DNA of 22,091 nucleotides from a virus, in the IMG/VR virus record IMGVR_UViG_3300044641_005933, positions 1-22,091 of that record. One strand, written 5' to 3'. Below the pieces are notes generated by a model that searched no databases, was not told the DNA's origin, and worked only from the letters and a program-made list of their open reading frames with translations. Made by a program: the position numbers and the translations under genes. Positions 6,063-12,816 of the stretch are shown here, piece by piece (within the stretch, counting starts at the first letter, position 1; every line of letters begins with the position of its first letter).

Positions 6063-6275
6063 TCAATCTGCAAACTGGATGCTTGGCCACAACGCCGCTG
6101 AGACAACGTCGGCGGCACCCCCAAGGTTGTCACGTACGATACGCCGTAACATTTCCGAACCTTCCTCCGTCTCATGCATAACAGCAAGGTTCTCAGCTGT
6201 TCTTTCAAAATCTTCAAAAGCAGCCTGAACGAGCATTTCCCCAAGAATAATCAGATGGGCGTTGTTGGGAGCCAT
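6063..6275 (-). CDS. Hypothetical protein
   Basis: A 70-residue helical protein beginning MAPNNAHLIILGEMLVQAAFE and ending DVVSAALWPSIQFAD. The reading frame is open to 6458, but that upstream part overlaps the signal-peptide protein. ATG 6275 lies 5 bases past the stop of that gene, so it is the likely start; ATG 6314 (MSFLPKP) is an alternative. No family is recognised. It is probably co-transcribed with the 6481 gene. Confidence 0.6.
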   Translation of the reverse strand: MAPNNAHLIILGEMLVQAAFEDFERTAENLAVMHETEEGSEMLRRIVRDNLGGAADVVSAALWPSIQFAD

Positions 6276-6280
6276 GGCAA

Positions 6281-6481
6281 TCACTCTGCGAATTGGTTTA
6301 GGTAGGAACGACATTGTTGGAACCGTTGCCACTCTTCGTCTGAGAAGTTGTCGGAGGCGTAGGGGATCCCGACAATGGACGCGCAAGCCTTGTTCACGTT
6401 GATTGAAGTAACTTCGGCTTGCGCTGGCAAAGCACTCATATACCCTAACAGCACACAACAGGTGGAAAGTCTTAGAAACAT
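6281..6481 (-). CDS. Small secreted protein with signal peptide
   Basis: A 66-residue protein. The N-terminus MFLRLSTCCVLLGYMSALPAQA is a good Sec signal peptide, with a likely cleavage after AQA (residue 22). The mature part of about 44 residues has two cysteines (NKACASIV and QQCRSYL), which could form one disulfide in the periplasm. It resembles small exported phage or cyanobacterial proteins of unknown role. Its start follows a -10 TATACT (6513-6508) and a leader without Shine-Dalgarno sequence. Confidence 0.65.
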   Translation of the reverse strand: MFLRLSTCCVLLGYMSALPAQAEVTSINVNKACASIVGIPYASDNFSDEEWQRFQQCRSYLNQFAE

Positions 6482-6507
6482 GGTGGCTTCAGCGGAAAGC
6501 TGAGGTA

Positions 6508-6513
6508 AGTATA
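6508..6513 (-). promoter_or_regulatory. -10 element for the gene at 6481
   Basis: Minus-strand TATACT, about 27 bases before the start codon. The -35 region at the expected spacing is weak (CCTGGT at 6536-6531) and lies in the hairpin after the preceding gene. Confidence 0.45.
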
Positions 6514-6533
6514 GCGGTTTTCAGAAGGAAACC

Positions 6534-6550
6534 AGGGCGGTTAACCGTCC
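6534..6550 (-). terminator. Hairpin containing the stop codon of the zinc-ribbon gene
   Basis: GGACGG-TTAA-CCGCCC on the minus strand, one mismatch in the stem, with the TAA stop (6543-6541) in the loop. It is followed by TGGTTTCCTTCT. A weak terminator is plausible. Confidence 0.4.
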
Positions 6551-6906
6551 AATGAGCTCAAATCAATCTTCTCCCACTCCTCTAACCACGCCGGCTCCTC
6601 GTCTCCCAGTAATTCTTGTGCATACCGTAGAGTTCCTCTATCAAAATAACCATTACGAAAATCATCAGTTTGTCCACGATGTTTATACCAAGCTAGGATA
6701 CCAAATCCAACGTCAAAGCGGCTCACTACTCGCACGCGGTTATTGTCGCACTCTACTTCTTCTCCGCCCATTTCCCTCAAGGCATTTAGGGTGGCACAAT
6801 TCCAATTGTTTTCCAGGAAATTTCCGTTTTCGTCAAACCCGCACTTAGGGTCATCACCGTTCCAGTCCTTTACTCTGGCAGAACAACGGGGACACTGGTA
6901 AGTCAT
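6541..6906 (-). CDS. Zinc-ribbon-like hypothetical protein
   Basis: A 121-residue protein beginning MTYQCPRCSARVKDWNGDDP. The N-terminal CPRC pair with later C22 and C37 gives a possible zinc site; the rest is acidic, ending AWLEEWEKIDLSSLDG. The middle contains GFGILAWYKHRGQTDDFRNG. A nucleic-acid-binding role would fit a zinc ribbon but is not shown. ATG 6906 overlaps the stop of the upstream gene by one base (TAATG), so the two genes are coupled. Confidence 0.65.
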   Translation of the reverse strand: MTYQCPRCSARVKDWNGDDPKCGFDENGNFLENNWNCATLNALREMGGEEVECDNNRVRVVSRFDVGFGILAWYKHRGQTDDFRNGYFDRGTLRYAQELLGDEEPAWLEEWEKIDLSSLDG

Positions 6907-7205
6907 TAGAACAATTCCTTTAGCATTTGTTTAAAGTGCCACCAGGTAGACCTAGGCTTATCCTCATCTACTGGTTTTTCCCTGGCAACAAAATCTTTAC
7001 CGTCCCGGCCACACAAACGTGAATCCTTACGAACCTCTGTGCAAATGAGATCTAATGCGTATACTTTACCGTTGATGTAATCCAGTTCTTCAACACAGTG
7101 TTTCTCACAAACGTGAAAAAGACCTGGTATCAAACGACAATGCTGGCAGTTTCTACAAGCCGGAATATCAGAAACTACGAGATCGATTTCCTCGACCGCA
7201 CTCAT
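6906..7205 (-). CDS. Cys-rich hypothetical protein, probable zinc binder
   Basis: A 99-residue protein. Residues about 16-37 hold CRNCQHC then CEKHC, followed by further cysteines (LICTEV and RLCGRDGKDF). The spacing resembles small phage zinc-finger proteins in which the end reads LC...R....CG..GK.F. Function is unknown. It starts by ATGA overlap with the stop of the 7477 gene and hands on to the zinc-ribbon gene by TAATG overlap, so 7477-6541 is one operon with three coupled genes. Confidence 0.68.
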   Translation of the reverse strand: MSAVEEIDLVVSDIPACRNCQHCRLIPGLFHVCEKHCVEELDYINGKVYALDLICTEVRKDSRLCGRDGKDFVAREKPVDEDKPRSTWWHFKQMLKELF

Positions 7206-7477
7206 TTGATCAACCCCGCAAATTCTTCCACAGTGCCAATTTCCTTCACTTGAATACGATTATCCCAACTCCACTGATAGTTACCGCCCACGGTCGTGAC
7301 CTCGTAAATAGTTCCATCGACTATAACCTTCTCTGGGCTATGGAACAACTCACGGGCTTGCGCTGCCATCGTACTCATCTTACGTTGCTCCTCGCGCAAT
7401 TTCTCTTCCTGTTGCCTAACCTTCTGCAATTGGCGGTAAAGCTGCAGTGCCGTGGGCTTTTTGGTTTTGGTTGCCAT
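7202..7477 (-). CDS. Hypothetical protein with N-terminal coiled coil
   Basis: A 91-residue protein beginning MATKTKKPTALQLYRQLQKV. Residues about 10-45 are Gln/Glu/Arg-rich and heptad-like, so a coiled coil is likely. The C-terminal half (VIVDGTIYEVTTVGGNYQWS) is strand-rich. No known family. Promoter at 7501-7529. Confidence 0.65.
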   Translation of the reverse strand: MATKTKKPTALQLYRQLQKVRQQEEKLREEQRKMSTMAAQARELFHSPEKVIVDGTIYEVTTVGGNYQWSWDNRIQVKEIGTVEEFAGLIK

Positions 7478-7500
7478 GTTGTTTCTCAGTGGTTGACAGT

Positions 7501-7529
7501 AGTTTAACCGCAGGTCAGCTCGGTGTAAA
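7501..7529 (-). promoter_or_regulatory. Sigma-70-type promoter inside the end of the preceding gene
   Basis: Minus strand: -35 TTTACA (7529-7524), 17-base spacer, -10 TAAACT (7506-7501). The -35 lies within the last codons of the gene ending at 7504, and its stop TAA (7506-7504) forms the first half of the -10 hexamer. Confidence 0.8.
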
Positions 7530-7683
7530 CCTGCTGTAGGAATCCACGAATCCGAAAAGCTTGCTCGGTCGTTTCCGCATAATCCAGGGCGGTCTCCAAC
7601 ATTGCCTTGGCTTCTTCAATCGAAGAATAGGCTTCGGCCACATAGGAAACGCCATACTCATCCGTGTCGTAAAGTTCAAACAT
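7504..7683 (-). CDS. Hypothetical protein
   Basis: A 59-residue protein beginning MFELYDTDEYGVSYVAEAYS, followed by an acidic helical part (SIEEAKAMLETALDYAET). I chose ATG 7683, which overlaps the end of the PD-(D/E)XK-like gene by 8 bases; the frame is open further upstream but only as an overlap with that gene. Its last codons double as a promoter for the next gene. Not recognised. Confidence 0.62.
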   Translation of the reverse strand: MFELYDTDEYGVSYVAEAYSSIEEAKAMLETALDYAETTEQAFRIRGFLQQVYTELTCG

Positions 7684-8290
7684 TGCGAACTGCCTCAAGT
7701 GCTTTCTGCATTTGGATAATACCGACCCCGTATACCTTGTGGCAACGCTCATTGTCTCGAGTGCGCAGAATCTGCCACAGAGCTTTAGCAGTAATATCAG
7801 CCGGAGAGGGTAGCTGGATGAGATTGTTTCTCCCTCCTTTCTCCGTGTACTGACCTTTGCTGTCACTCCAGCGAATGGTAACAGTATCGCCAAACTCTTC
7901 CCTGGCATACTTAAACCCGTCGAGACTATCAGTCACCGGATTATAAACCAGCACGAACAGTTCCTTCGCATCTTTATCCCGCAACTTATCTATAGTTGTG
8001 AAATGCCCAGAATTGGCGCTGTCAGGTGCCAACCTCCGGGCTTTCACCTCTATGGTCCAGCCATCTGACTGAAGTAAGTCATGACCCTTCTGCCGGTCGA
8101 TTTCAGCTTGATAATAAGAAGCTGCATACTCCTCGGCCAGAACACCAAAGTCAGTTGTGAGGGCGCATTTTTCACCGCTCTCTACATAAGAATACCCGTA
8201 CACAGCTTCCTGAAGAAGCTGCACAGGGCGAAGGATGCGGCGGGCTTCCGCTTCTTGACGGAGTGCTTCTTTGAAATTAAGCGTGCGCAT
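7676..8290 (-). CDS. PD-(D/E)XK nuclease-like protein
   Basis: A 204-residue protein. Around residues 45-85 it reads FGVLAEEYAASYY, then KGHDLL, then IEVKARRL. This Glu ... Asp-X(n)-Glu-Val-Lys arrangement is the classic core of PD-(D/E)XK-fold nucleases (restriction-like or Holliday-junction-type), with D70 and the EVK Glu/Lys as likely metal-binding and catalytic residues. The C-terminal half (FVLVYNPVTDSLDGFKY and NNLIQLPSPADITAKAL) is not assigned. It could act on host DNA or in phage recombination; which is not visible. Strong promoter 8312-8340; no Shine-Dalgarno sequence. Confidence 0.55.
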   Translation of the reverse strand: MRTLNFKEALRQEAEARRILRPVQLLQEAVYGYSYVESGEKCALTTDFGVLAEEYAASYYQAEIDRQKGHDLLQSDGWTIEVKARRLAPDSANSGHFTTIDKLRDKDAKELFVLVYNPVTDSLDGFKYAREEFGDTVTIRWSDSKGQYTEKGGRNNLIQLPSPADITAKALWQILRTRDNERCHKVYGVGIIQMQKALEAVRNV

Positions 8291-8311
8291 GGTTTGGAAA
8301 GCAACCAGTTA

Positions 8312-8340
8312 AGTTTACAGGGTGTTAGGGCAAATGTAAA
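8312..8340 (-). promoter_or_regulatory. Sigma-70-type promoter fused to a terminator
   Basis: Minus strand: -35 TTTACA (8340-8335), 17-base spacer, -10 TAAACT (8317-8312). The -35 directly follows the terminator stem 8341-8356, so the T-tract of the terminator is the first half of the -35. Confidence 0.85.
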
Positions 8341-8356
8341 GGGGGCCGAAGCCCCC
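8338..8356 (-). terminator. Rho-independent terminator of the HNH-like gene
   Basis: Perfect stem GGGGGC-TTCG-GCCCCC (8356-8341) with a stable TTCG loop, followed by TTTA. The stop codon of the preceding gene is at 8363. Confidence 0.85.
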
Positions 8357-8362
8357 GCACAG

Positions 8363-8842
8363 TCAGAAGCAGACGCTTTGGGCAAAAACCTGAGCAGCCA
8401 GGTAGTTGCCAGCGTGAATCATGCGATCCAGCACCTCGGCGTTGGGGCGAGAGATGCAACGCTTGTTAATCATTTGGTTGGTCTCACGAAGGAGCACAGC
8501 CAGGTTGTTCACGTTGTTAATCTTTCCGCCCTTGTAAGAAGCGGCACGAGCAAGGGAATGCAGGTGACAAACTTCGCGGGGGCGGCCATCCAGCTCCTCC
8601 AGCAGAATGGCAGTCTCAGAGAGACGACCGAACTCCTTCATTTCCTCTGCGGTGTTGTGAGCCCAAATTTCCTCGGGCTTGCGCAGAGGGGCATTCGGGT
8701 TGCCATTTGTATGAATAGTCACACGTTGGGGCAGCGTGAGGCTATACTGACGGCACTCGTTGAAGAGGCGGCAGGCTTTAGCTTTCTTGGCAGCCAGCTT
8801 AGCAGCTTGAGTTTGGGCTTGGATCGAAGGGACTTTAGCCAA
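8363..8842 (-). CDS. HNH-endonuclease-like protein
   Basis: A 159-residue protein beginning (TTG start) MAKVPSIQAQTQAAKLAAKK. A Lys/Ala-rich N-terminus is followed by a region (about 100-135) EVCHLHSLARAASYKGGKIN then NNLAVLLRETNQMIN. This has the layout of an HNH motif (His-x-His, then Asn-Asn-Leu, then a distal Asn). The first His is normally preceded by Asp, which is Cys here, so activity is uncertain. TTG 8842 is the only possible start because an in-frame TAA lies 3 codons upstream. Promoter 8909-8937 gives a leader of more than 60 bases. A terminator follows. Confidence 0.5.
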   Translation of the reverse strand: MAKVPSIQAQTQAAKLAAKKAKACRLFNECRQYSLTLPQRVTIHTNGNPNAPLRKPEEIWAHNTAEEMKEFGRLSETAILLEELDGRPREVCHLHSLARAASYKGGKINNVNNLAVLLRETNQMINKRCISRPNAEVLDRMIHAGNYLAAQVFAQSVCF

Positions 8843-8908
8843 GGTGATTTACCTGATAAATTTGGTTGAGTGAGGGAGGAAGCAGAAGCAACCGCCGCTC
8901 ATGAACTT

Positions 8909-8937
8909 ACTATAGCGTGCCGGAAGGCAGGTGGAAA
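8909..8937 (-). promoter_or_regulatory. Sigma-70-type promoter for the HNH-like gene
   Basis: Minus strand: -35 TTTCCA (8937-8932), 17-base spacer, -10 TATAGT (8914-8909). It lies just after the terminator at 8944-8964. Confidence 0.7.
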
Positions 8938-8943
8938 GGACCT

Positions 8944-8964
8944 AAAAGGGCGGTTAACCGCCCT
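8944..8964 (-). terminator. Rho-independent terminator of the 8972 operon
   Basis: An 18-base perfect palindrome AGGGCGG-TTAA-CCGCCCT (8947-8964), followed on the minus strand by a run of T (8947-8944). It closes the operon running from the inositol phosphate synthase gene. Confidence 0.8.
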
Positions 8965-8971
8965 ACCGGAC

Positions 8972-9469
8972 TCACAGAGTGAAACCTTGCTGCACTACCT
9001 TAACTGGGTAGCCTTCCCGGAGGTTACGCATACGGGTCGCCATACCCTTGCGCCACGAGGGATTTTGGTTGCTTCGACTCGCATTGCGCTCGTCCAGCAG
9101 CTGAGGGTCAGCTTCCAGGAAGTAGGTGGTTACATCCGGGCAGCCCCCGTAGAAAAAGTCGAAGAATTTGCTGTTGGAGAAGCGTTCGCCCTCCCAATAG
9201 AACTCCCAGTCATCGTAGGCAGGATCGGCATTCTTCGCATCGAGCCACTCGCGGTACTTGGGACCACAAGATTTTGCGGTGCGGTCGGTTCCGCTAAAGA
9301 CGGCATCATCGTAGATGCCCGCAACGAAGACCTTTTCCTCTGGGTATTCTGTGTAGACCACCAACCCTTCTTTCTTCACGGTGCCTGTGTCCTTGAGGTT
9401 GGAGATGAAAGCACGCATGATGGTGCTTTTGCCAGATGCGGGCTCGCCGCAGAGACCAACGATTTTCAT
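8972..9469 (-). CDS. P-loop NTPase / nucleoside-kinase-like protein
   Basis: A 165-residue protein with a Walker A motif GEPASGKST at residues 8-16. It then reads GIYDDAVFSGTDR (about 51-63), a feature of a small phage ATP-binding family, and ends with RNASRSNQNPSWRKGMATR, a basic lid-like segment. The fold looks like a small nucleotide or sugar kinase. The substrate is not visible; its place downstream of the hypermodification block and next to a HAD protein makes a role in nucleotide modification possible. ATG 9469 overlaps the stop of the HAD gene (ATGA). Confidence 0.68.
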   Translation of the reverse strand: MKIVGLCGEPASGKSTIMRAFISNLKDTGTVKKEGLVVYTEYPEEKVFVAGIYDDAVFSGTDRTAKSCGPKYREWLDAKNADPAYDDWEFYWEGERFSNSKFFDFFYGGCPDVTTYFLEADPQLLDERNASRSNQNPSWRKGMATRMRNLREGYPVKVVQQGFTL

Positions 9470-9858
9470 TTGCGCGTAATATTATGAACGAGGTGAACTA
9501 CCTTAACCTCCGGAACTAGAGCCTCGATAATTTCCTTTTGCCTTTCGTCATCCTCAAAGAATTTCTCGATGCGGTGAGTCTTTAGGAGTTCCCGTAGAGT
9601 TAGGGCCTTGTGGTACCCTGAAATTTCTCGAGTCTTAAGGTGCTCGGGCACCTGGCTGAAGTAAATTTGGTTGTGAATACCGAACTTCTCACACCAGGCG
9701 ACCGTCTTATCTCGTTCTTCAAAAGAACGCCCCGTAATTATAATGTCGTTGGGCCCGGGGAAGACCCCAGGGGAGTCTTTGCCGTAATAAATTACGCCGT
9801 CGAAGTCAAAACAATTTACTGGTTCCACGTTAAAAGCCCATAAAGGAATGTAGGACAT
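9466..9858 (-). CDS. HAD-superfamily phosphatase-like protein
   Basis: A 130-residue protein. Motif I is FDFDGVI (17-23; D18 nucleophile and D20), motif II is ITGRS (41-45), Lys84 is a candidate motif III, and EDDERQ (102-107) is motif IV. All four HAD signatures are present in a compact protein without a cap domain, like T4 PNK 3'-phosphatase or small phage phosphatases. Substrate unknown. It starts by TAATG overlap with the homing endonuclease stop and overlaps the P-loop gene. Tight coupling to a P-loop kinase suggests a kinase-phosphatase pair. Confidence 0.75.
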   Translation of the reverse strand: MSYIPLWAFNVEPVNCFDFDGVIYYGKDSPGVFPGPNDIIITGRSFEERDKTVAWCEKFGIHNQIYFSQVPEHLKTREISGYHKALTLRELLKTHRIEKFFEDDERQKEIIEALVPEVKVVHLVHNITRK

Positions 9859-10397
9859 TACTGTTCTTTTCTTAGATTTTTGACGAAAGTTTCCCTTCCT
9901 CTTGCCAATGCGTCAAGCCGAGCTTGACGTTCTTCTGGGGTCTCATTTTGGACCCTTCTTTGGGCCGCTTCAGATTGTTTTCTACGAGTCTCCTCAGAGT
10001 GGTGAACTTCATAAGGTCCATGTTCCTCTAAATAGCGTAAACGAGCTTCCCTCATTTTTCGCTTAGACTCTTCACTCCTCTTCTTACCTTTATTCTTTTC
10101 TGTAAGAAGCTTCTGCCTCTCTCGTCTCCTTTGAGTCTCTTCTTCAGAAAGTTTCTTTTTGCGACCTTTATTAACTTTACTACTATGTTCCGCAGCTTTC
10201 TCAAGAACTTTCTGTTTGAGGCCGTCAGGGAGCAAAGGCCATGCCTCATGGCGAAAATCAAACCGGGGACCTTCATTGTAAAGAAAGTCCCAGGCGTGAT
10301 GCAAAGCATGGCTGTACGGGTCTAGCTCCTCTAAATTGGAGGGGTCATTCGACCCTCCCCTGCTCTTAGGTTGCTTATGATGCCGGTGTCTTTTCAT
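9858..10397 (-). CDS. HNH homing endonuclease with NUMOD3-like repeats
   Basis: A 179-residue very basic protein. The N-terminus is an HNH motif of the phage type: RHHKQPKSRGGSNDPSNLEE followed by LDPYSHALHHAW (about residues 4-36). It is followed by several NUMOD3-like helices (GRKKKLSEEETQRRRERQ, NKGKKRSEESKRKMREAR, HSEETRRKQSEAAQRR). These bind DNA in free-standing homing endonucleases. The start codon lies inside the last codons of the inositol phosphate synthase gene (23-base overlap in another frame). It likely inserted at that boundary and is transcribed with the operon. Confidence 0.82.
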   Translation of the reverse strand: MKRHRHHKQPKSRGGSNDPSNLEELDPYSHALHHAWDFLYNEGPRFDFRHEAWPLLPDGLKQKVLEKAAEHSSKVNKGRKKKLSEEETQRRRERQKLLTEKNKGKKRSEESKRKMREARLRYLEEHGPYEVHHSEETRRKQSEAAQRRVQNETPEERQARLDALARGRETFVKNLRKEQ

Positions 10398-11523
10398 TAA
10401 GGTAAGTGTTACGAACCGTCATCCCCGCGATATCCCTTACAGCAAACGCTTCGCATTCTGCCTGAGCTACGGCAAAGGGAAGTTGCTCCGGGGGCGTTTT
10501 CTGAGTGAACGCACTGGGGCCCCGAAGAGACCCAATAACTCCCTCTTCCTTAGCAACTTTTAGATACCTGATGGCATCGATTACAACCCCAGAAGAATTT
10601 TCAGAATCGCAGACTTTCAGCTTACAGTCAAGCTCCACAGGTGCTCCCCCGAAAGACTCCAGCTCAAGCCGGAAGTAAGCCACCTTGTGGTCTTTCAGGT
10701 AGGGGATCCAAGTGCTGGGGCCTGCGTAGAGGGACTCATCCTCGATTTCAATGCCCCGCAGCTCATTTTGAGCACGAATCACGTTTTCTTTCGAGATTTT
10801 CTTTGAGGCCAACCGGTCTTGATTGGACATTACTAGAAAGTCGGAATTTCCTCCTACATTGACTTGTTGGTGGAATTTCACGACGCAACCACGGCTAAAG
10901 GCTAATTCTTGAAGCATTTGGCTAACAATGGAAGCACCCAAAGCCGATTTCATGTCGTCACCGCAAATAGGCAGGCCAGCGTCAATAAACTTCTTCTCCC
11001 ACACAGGATCAGAAGCAATAAACACTGGAATACAATTCATAAAAGCTACGCCAGCTTTCAAGCAGCACTCTGCATAATACTCGGTGGCAATCTGGCTACC
11101 AACCGGGCAATAGTTAATCAGGATATCGGCTTTTGTTTCTCGAAGAACTTCGGCCACATCGACTGGATCTTCGTTGGAGAGCCTAAAGCCATATTTTTCC
11201 GGGGCTTCCAGCATATGTTGGCTGACTCCGTCGAACACCGGAGGCATCTGAACGATAGGGCCTGCTGGCACATCCGGGCAAAAAACACGGGCGCAGTTGG
11301 GGGCGGCAAAGATTGCTTCGCCCAACGGACGCCCAACTTTACGGCGATCAACGTCGAAAGCAGCAACAAACTCGATGTCGGCGGGATGGTAACCGCCGAT
11401 GCGAGCAAACATCACACCAGGAATATTATCCTCATAATGATCCTTATAGAATTGCACACCCTGGTAAAGGGCGGACAGGCAGTTGCCGACACCAGCAACG
11501 GCAACGCGAATCTTTTTAGACAT
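10375..11523 (-). CDS. ino1: Inositol-3-phosphate synthase (MIPS)
   Basis: A 382-residue protein of the short bacterial/archaeal MIPS class. It converts D-glucose 6-phosphate to 1D-myo-inositol 3-phosphate using NAD as a bound cofactor. Evidence: Rossmann GVGNCLS (11-17), GDDMKSALGASI (188-199, K192), NVGGNSDF (222-229), KDHK (277-280) and DSENSSGVVIDAIR (306-319), all in family order with the expected spacing. Length and ends look intact. Such a gene is unusual in a phage. Because it lies next to a TET/JBP-type dioxygenase and a DNA-transferase-like gene, I infer that it feeds DNA modification, although use in host metabolism or membrane lipids is also possible. Promoter 11588-11615 is embedded in the preceding gene's end. 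Confidence 0.95.
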   Translation of the reverse strand: MSKKIRVAVAGVGNCLSALYQGVQFYKDHYEDNIPGVMFARIGGYHPADIEFVAAFDVDRRKVGRPLGEAIFAAPNCARVFCPDVPAGPIVQMPPVFDGVSQHMLEAPEKYGFRLSNEDPVDVAEVLRETKADILINYCPVGSQIATEYYAECCLKAGVAFMNCIPVFIASDPVWEKKFIDAGLPICGDDMKSALGASIVSQMLQELAFSRGCVVKFHQQVNVGGNSDFLVMSNQDRLASKKISKENVIRAQNELRGIEIEDESLYAGPSTWIPYLKDHKVAYFRLELESFGGAPVELDCKLKVCDSENSSGVVIDAIRYLKVAKEEGVIGSLRGPSAFTQKTPPEQLPFAVAQAECEAFAVRDIAGMTVRNTYLNEKTPAS

Positions 11524-11587
11524 TGGGCCTCAGTATGTCAGTTTAGTGAAAACGGTCGTTGATTGAGGGTCGTAGGACCGTACAACT

Positions 11588-11615
11588 ATTATAGTATCGG
11601 GGCTGCCAGTGTAAA
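11588..11615 (-). promoter_or_regulatory. Sigma-70-type promoter of the inositol phosphate synthase operon
   Basis: Minus strand: -35 TTTACA (11615-11610), 16-base spacer, perfect -10 TATAAT (11593-11588). The TAA stop codon of the transferase-like gene (11591-11589) lies inside this -10. The leader is about 60 bases. Confidence 0.8.
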
Positions 11616-12785
11616 GTCAGCCGTATACTTCAGCTCGGGAACCGACAAGTTATCATGTTGCCAAAACTCACCAAGCAACCCCTCGTTCGGGTCTAGCCCT
11701 AAAACAGAATGAACATCTGGCATGTCATTAAAGCAGTCATCCATGTTAATCATCATCCCGGTTCGACCAAAGATCGCATTGTGCCACGGTACAATCTGCT
11801 TCCCTTGCGTTTTGCCAGGCAGTGACCGAGCTGCTTCGCGATATTTCGACCAGTCGATTTCGGGCCAATTTTTAGCGTAGTACAGGTACCACTGAGCGTG
11901 ATCACCCGACGAATGCCCCGCATACTCTTTCGAGGCTTTTTCGTTAAATAACCGTTTATACATACACCAAATCGTTTCACACCGGAAACTATCGACCTTC
12001 TTGCCCAGGTAAGTTTGACCTTGCTCACAGTAGTCGTGCACAGTACTTTGAAACCACTCGATGTCCTTCGTGGTGGGTTTGTACTCCCCGTACTTACCAA
12101 CCATCTTTCCAGGAACATTTTCCAGGGCGCAGAGACCGTTCCAGATTGACTGCATTGAGCTATCGTTATGAGGGCCGTAACCATCCAGAATCGGAGTTCC
12201 CAAGTCAATCGGCAAATCGGCCAAGTCGTGCAAAGCTTGCATCGCCAACCATGAGGTCATTCTGCCATACTTGTAAAGTTTGGCGATTTCATTGAACAAC
12301 GCGTAAAAGTTCTCTTTCTGAGTGTCAAATACGATGATACTATTTATTTTCTCAGTCAGAGTACCATTACCGATCCATTCCTTTACTGATTGGCATTGTT
12401 TCACGAAGTGACCTTTATTATACCGGGCATCTGATCCGTAAGTTGTTCGACGCCAGTTGTCAGTGTGCCAAGTTTCGATATCTGAGATTGAAGTGCTATG
12501 GATGTAGGGGAATGTCTCAGTGTATGCCCAACTTTGGCATGTGCGGTACGTCATTCCAAAGACCATCGCAAACCACAACCGTTGCTCGAGATCATAATCA
12601 CGGCACACAGTTCGCATCCAGTACCTCTGATCAAGGTCTTCATGGGTGACCCTCCAAGCGAAATACCGGAGAAACAGTTCTTTCCTGTTCTCCGGCAACC
12701 GGTAATCTTTCTCAGAGGGATTGTTCTCGTACGCTCTCAGTTTTACCTCAGCGTAGGCCGGGACATGAGTAGAAAAACGAGCCAT
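11589..12785 (-). CDS. Putative amino acid:DNA transferase (aGPT-Pplase/ADDT-like)
   Basis: A 398-residue protein that I place, with moderate confidence, near the helical alpha-glutamyl/putrescinyl-thymine pyrophosphorylase (aGPT-Pplase / amino acid:DNA transferase) group that replaces the activated 5-hydroxymethyl of 5hmU in phage DNA. Supporting stretches: LFLRYFAWRVTHEDLDQRYW (about 37-56), RLWFAMVFGMTYRTCQSW (about 69-86), and YGRMTSWLAMQALHDLADLP (173-192) followed by an aspartate-rich loop (DGYGPHNDSS) and WNGLCALEN. These fit the YG-R-SAF type core of the group as I remember it. The neighbours (TET/JBP upstream, inositol phosphate synthase downstream) support a DNA-base role. Promoter/operator at 12788-12837. 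No terminator separates it from the next gene. Confidence 0.55.
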   Translation of the reverse strand: MARFSTHVPAYAEVKLRAYENNPSEKDYRLPENRKELFLRYFAWRVTHEDLDQRYWMRTVCRDYDLEQRLWFAMVFGMTYRTCQSWAYTETFPYIHSTSISDIETWHTDNWRRTTYGSDARYNKGHFVKQCQSVKEWIGNGTLTEKINSIIVFDTQKENFYALFNEIAKLYKYGRMTSWLAMQALHDLADLPIDLGTPILDGYGPHNDSSMQSIWNGLCALENVPGKMVGKYGEYKPTTKDIEWFQSTVHDYCEQGQTYLGKKVDSFRCETIWCMYKRLFNEKASKEYAGHSSGDHAQWYLYYAKNWPEIDWSKYREAARSLPGKTQGKQIVPWHNAIFGRTGMMINMDDCFNDMPDVHSVLGLDPNEGLLGEFWQHDNLSVPELKYTADFTLAAPIL

Positions 12786-12787
12786 GC

Positions 12788-12816
12788 TATATTAGCCAGT
12801 AACACAAGCTAATATA
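12788..12816. promoter_or_regulatory. Operator-like inverted repeat before the transferase-like gene
   Basis: TATATTAGC (12788-12796) and GCTAATATA (12808-12816) form a perfect 9-bp dyad around an 11-base spacer. It starts 3 bases upstream of the ATG and overlaps the -10 region, so a repressor or an mRNA hairpin could control expression. Confidence 0.6.

Noticed and set aside
8081-8869. Long plus-strand open frame (262 residues)
   Set aside because: It lies antisense to the PD-(D/E)XK-like and HNH-like genes, includes a terminator and promoter of the minus strand, and has no family character.
8870-9487. Long plus-strand open frame (205 residues)
   Set aside because: Antisense shadow of the P-loop gene, which has a clear Walker A motif, plus its terminator.
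10909-11562. Plus-strand open frame (217 residues)
   Set aside because: Antisense to inositol-3-phosphate synthase, whose signatures are unambiguous.
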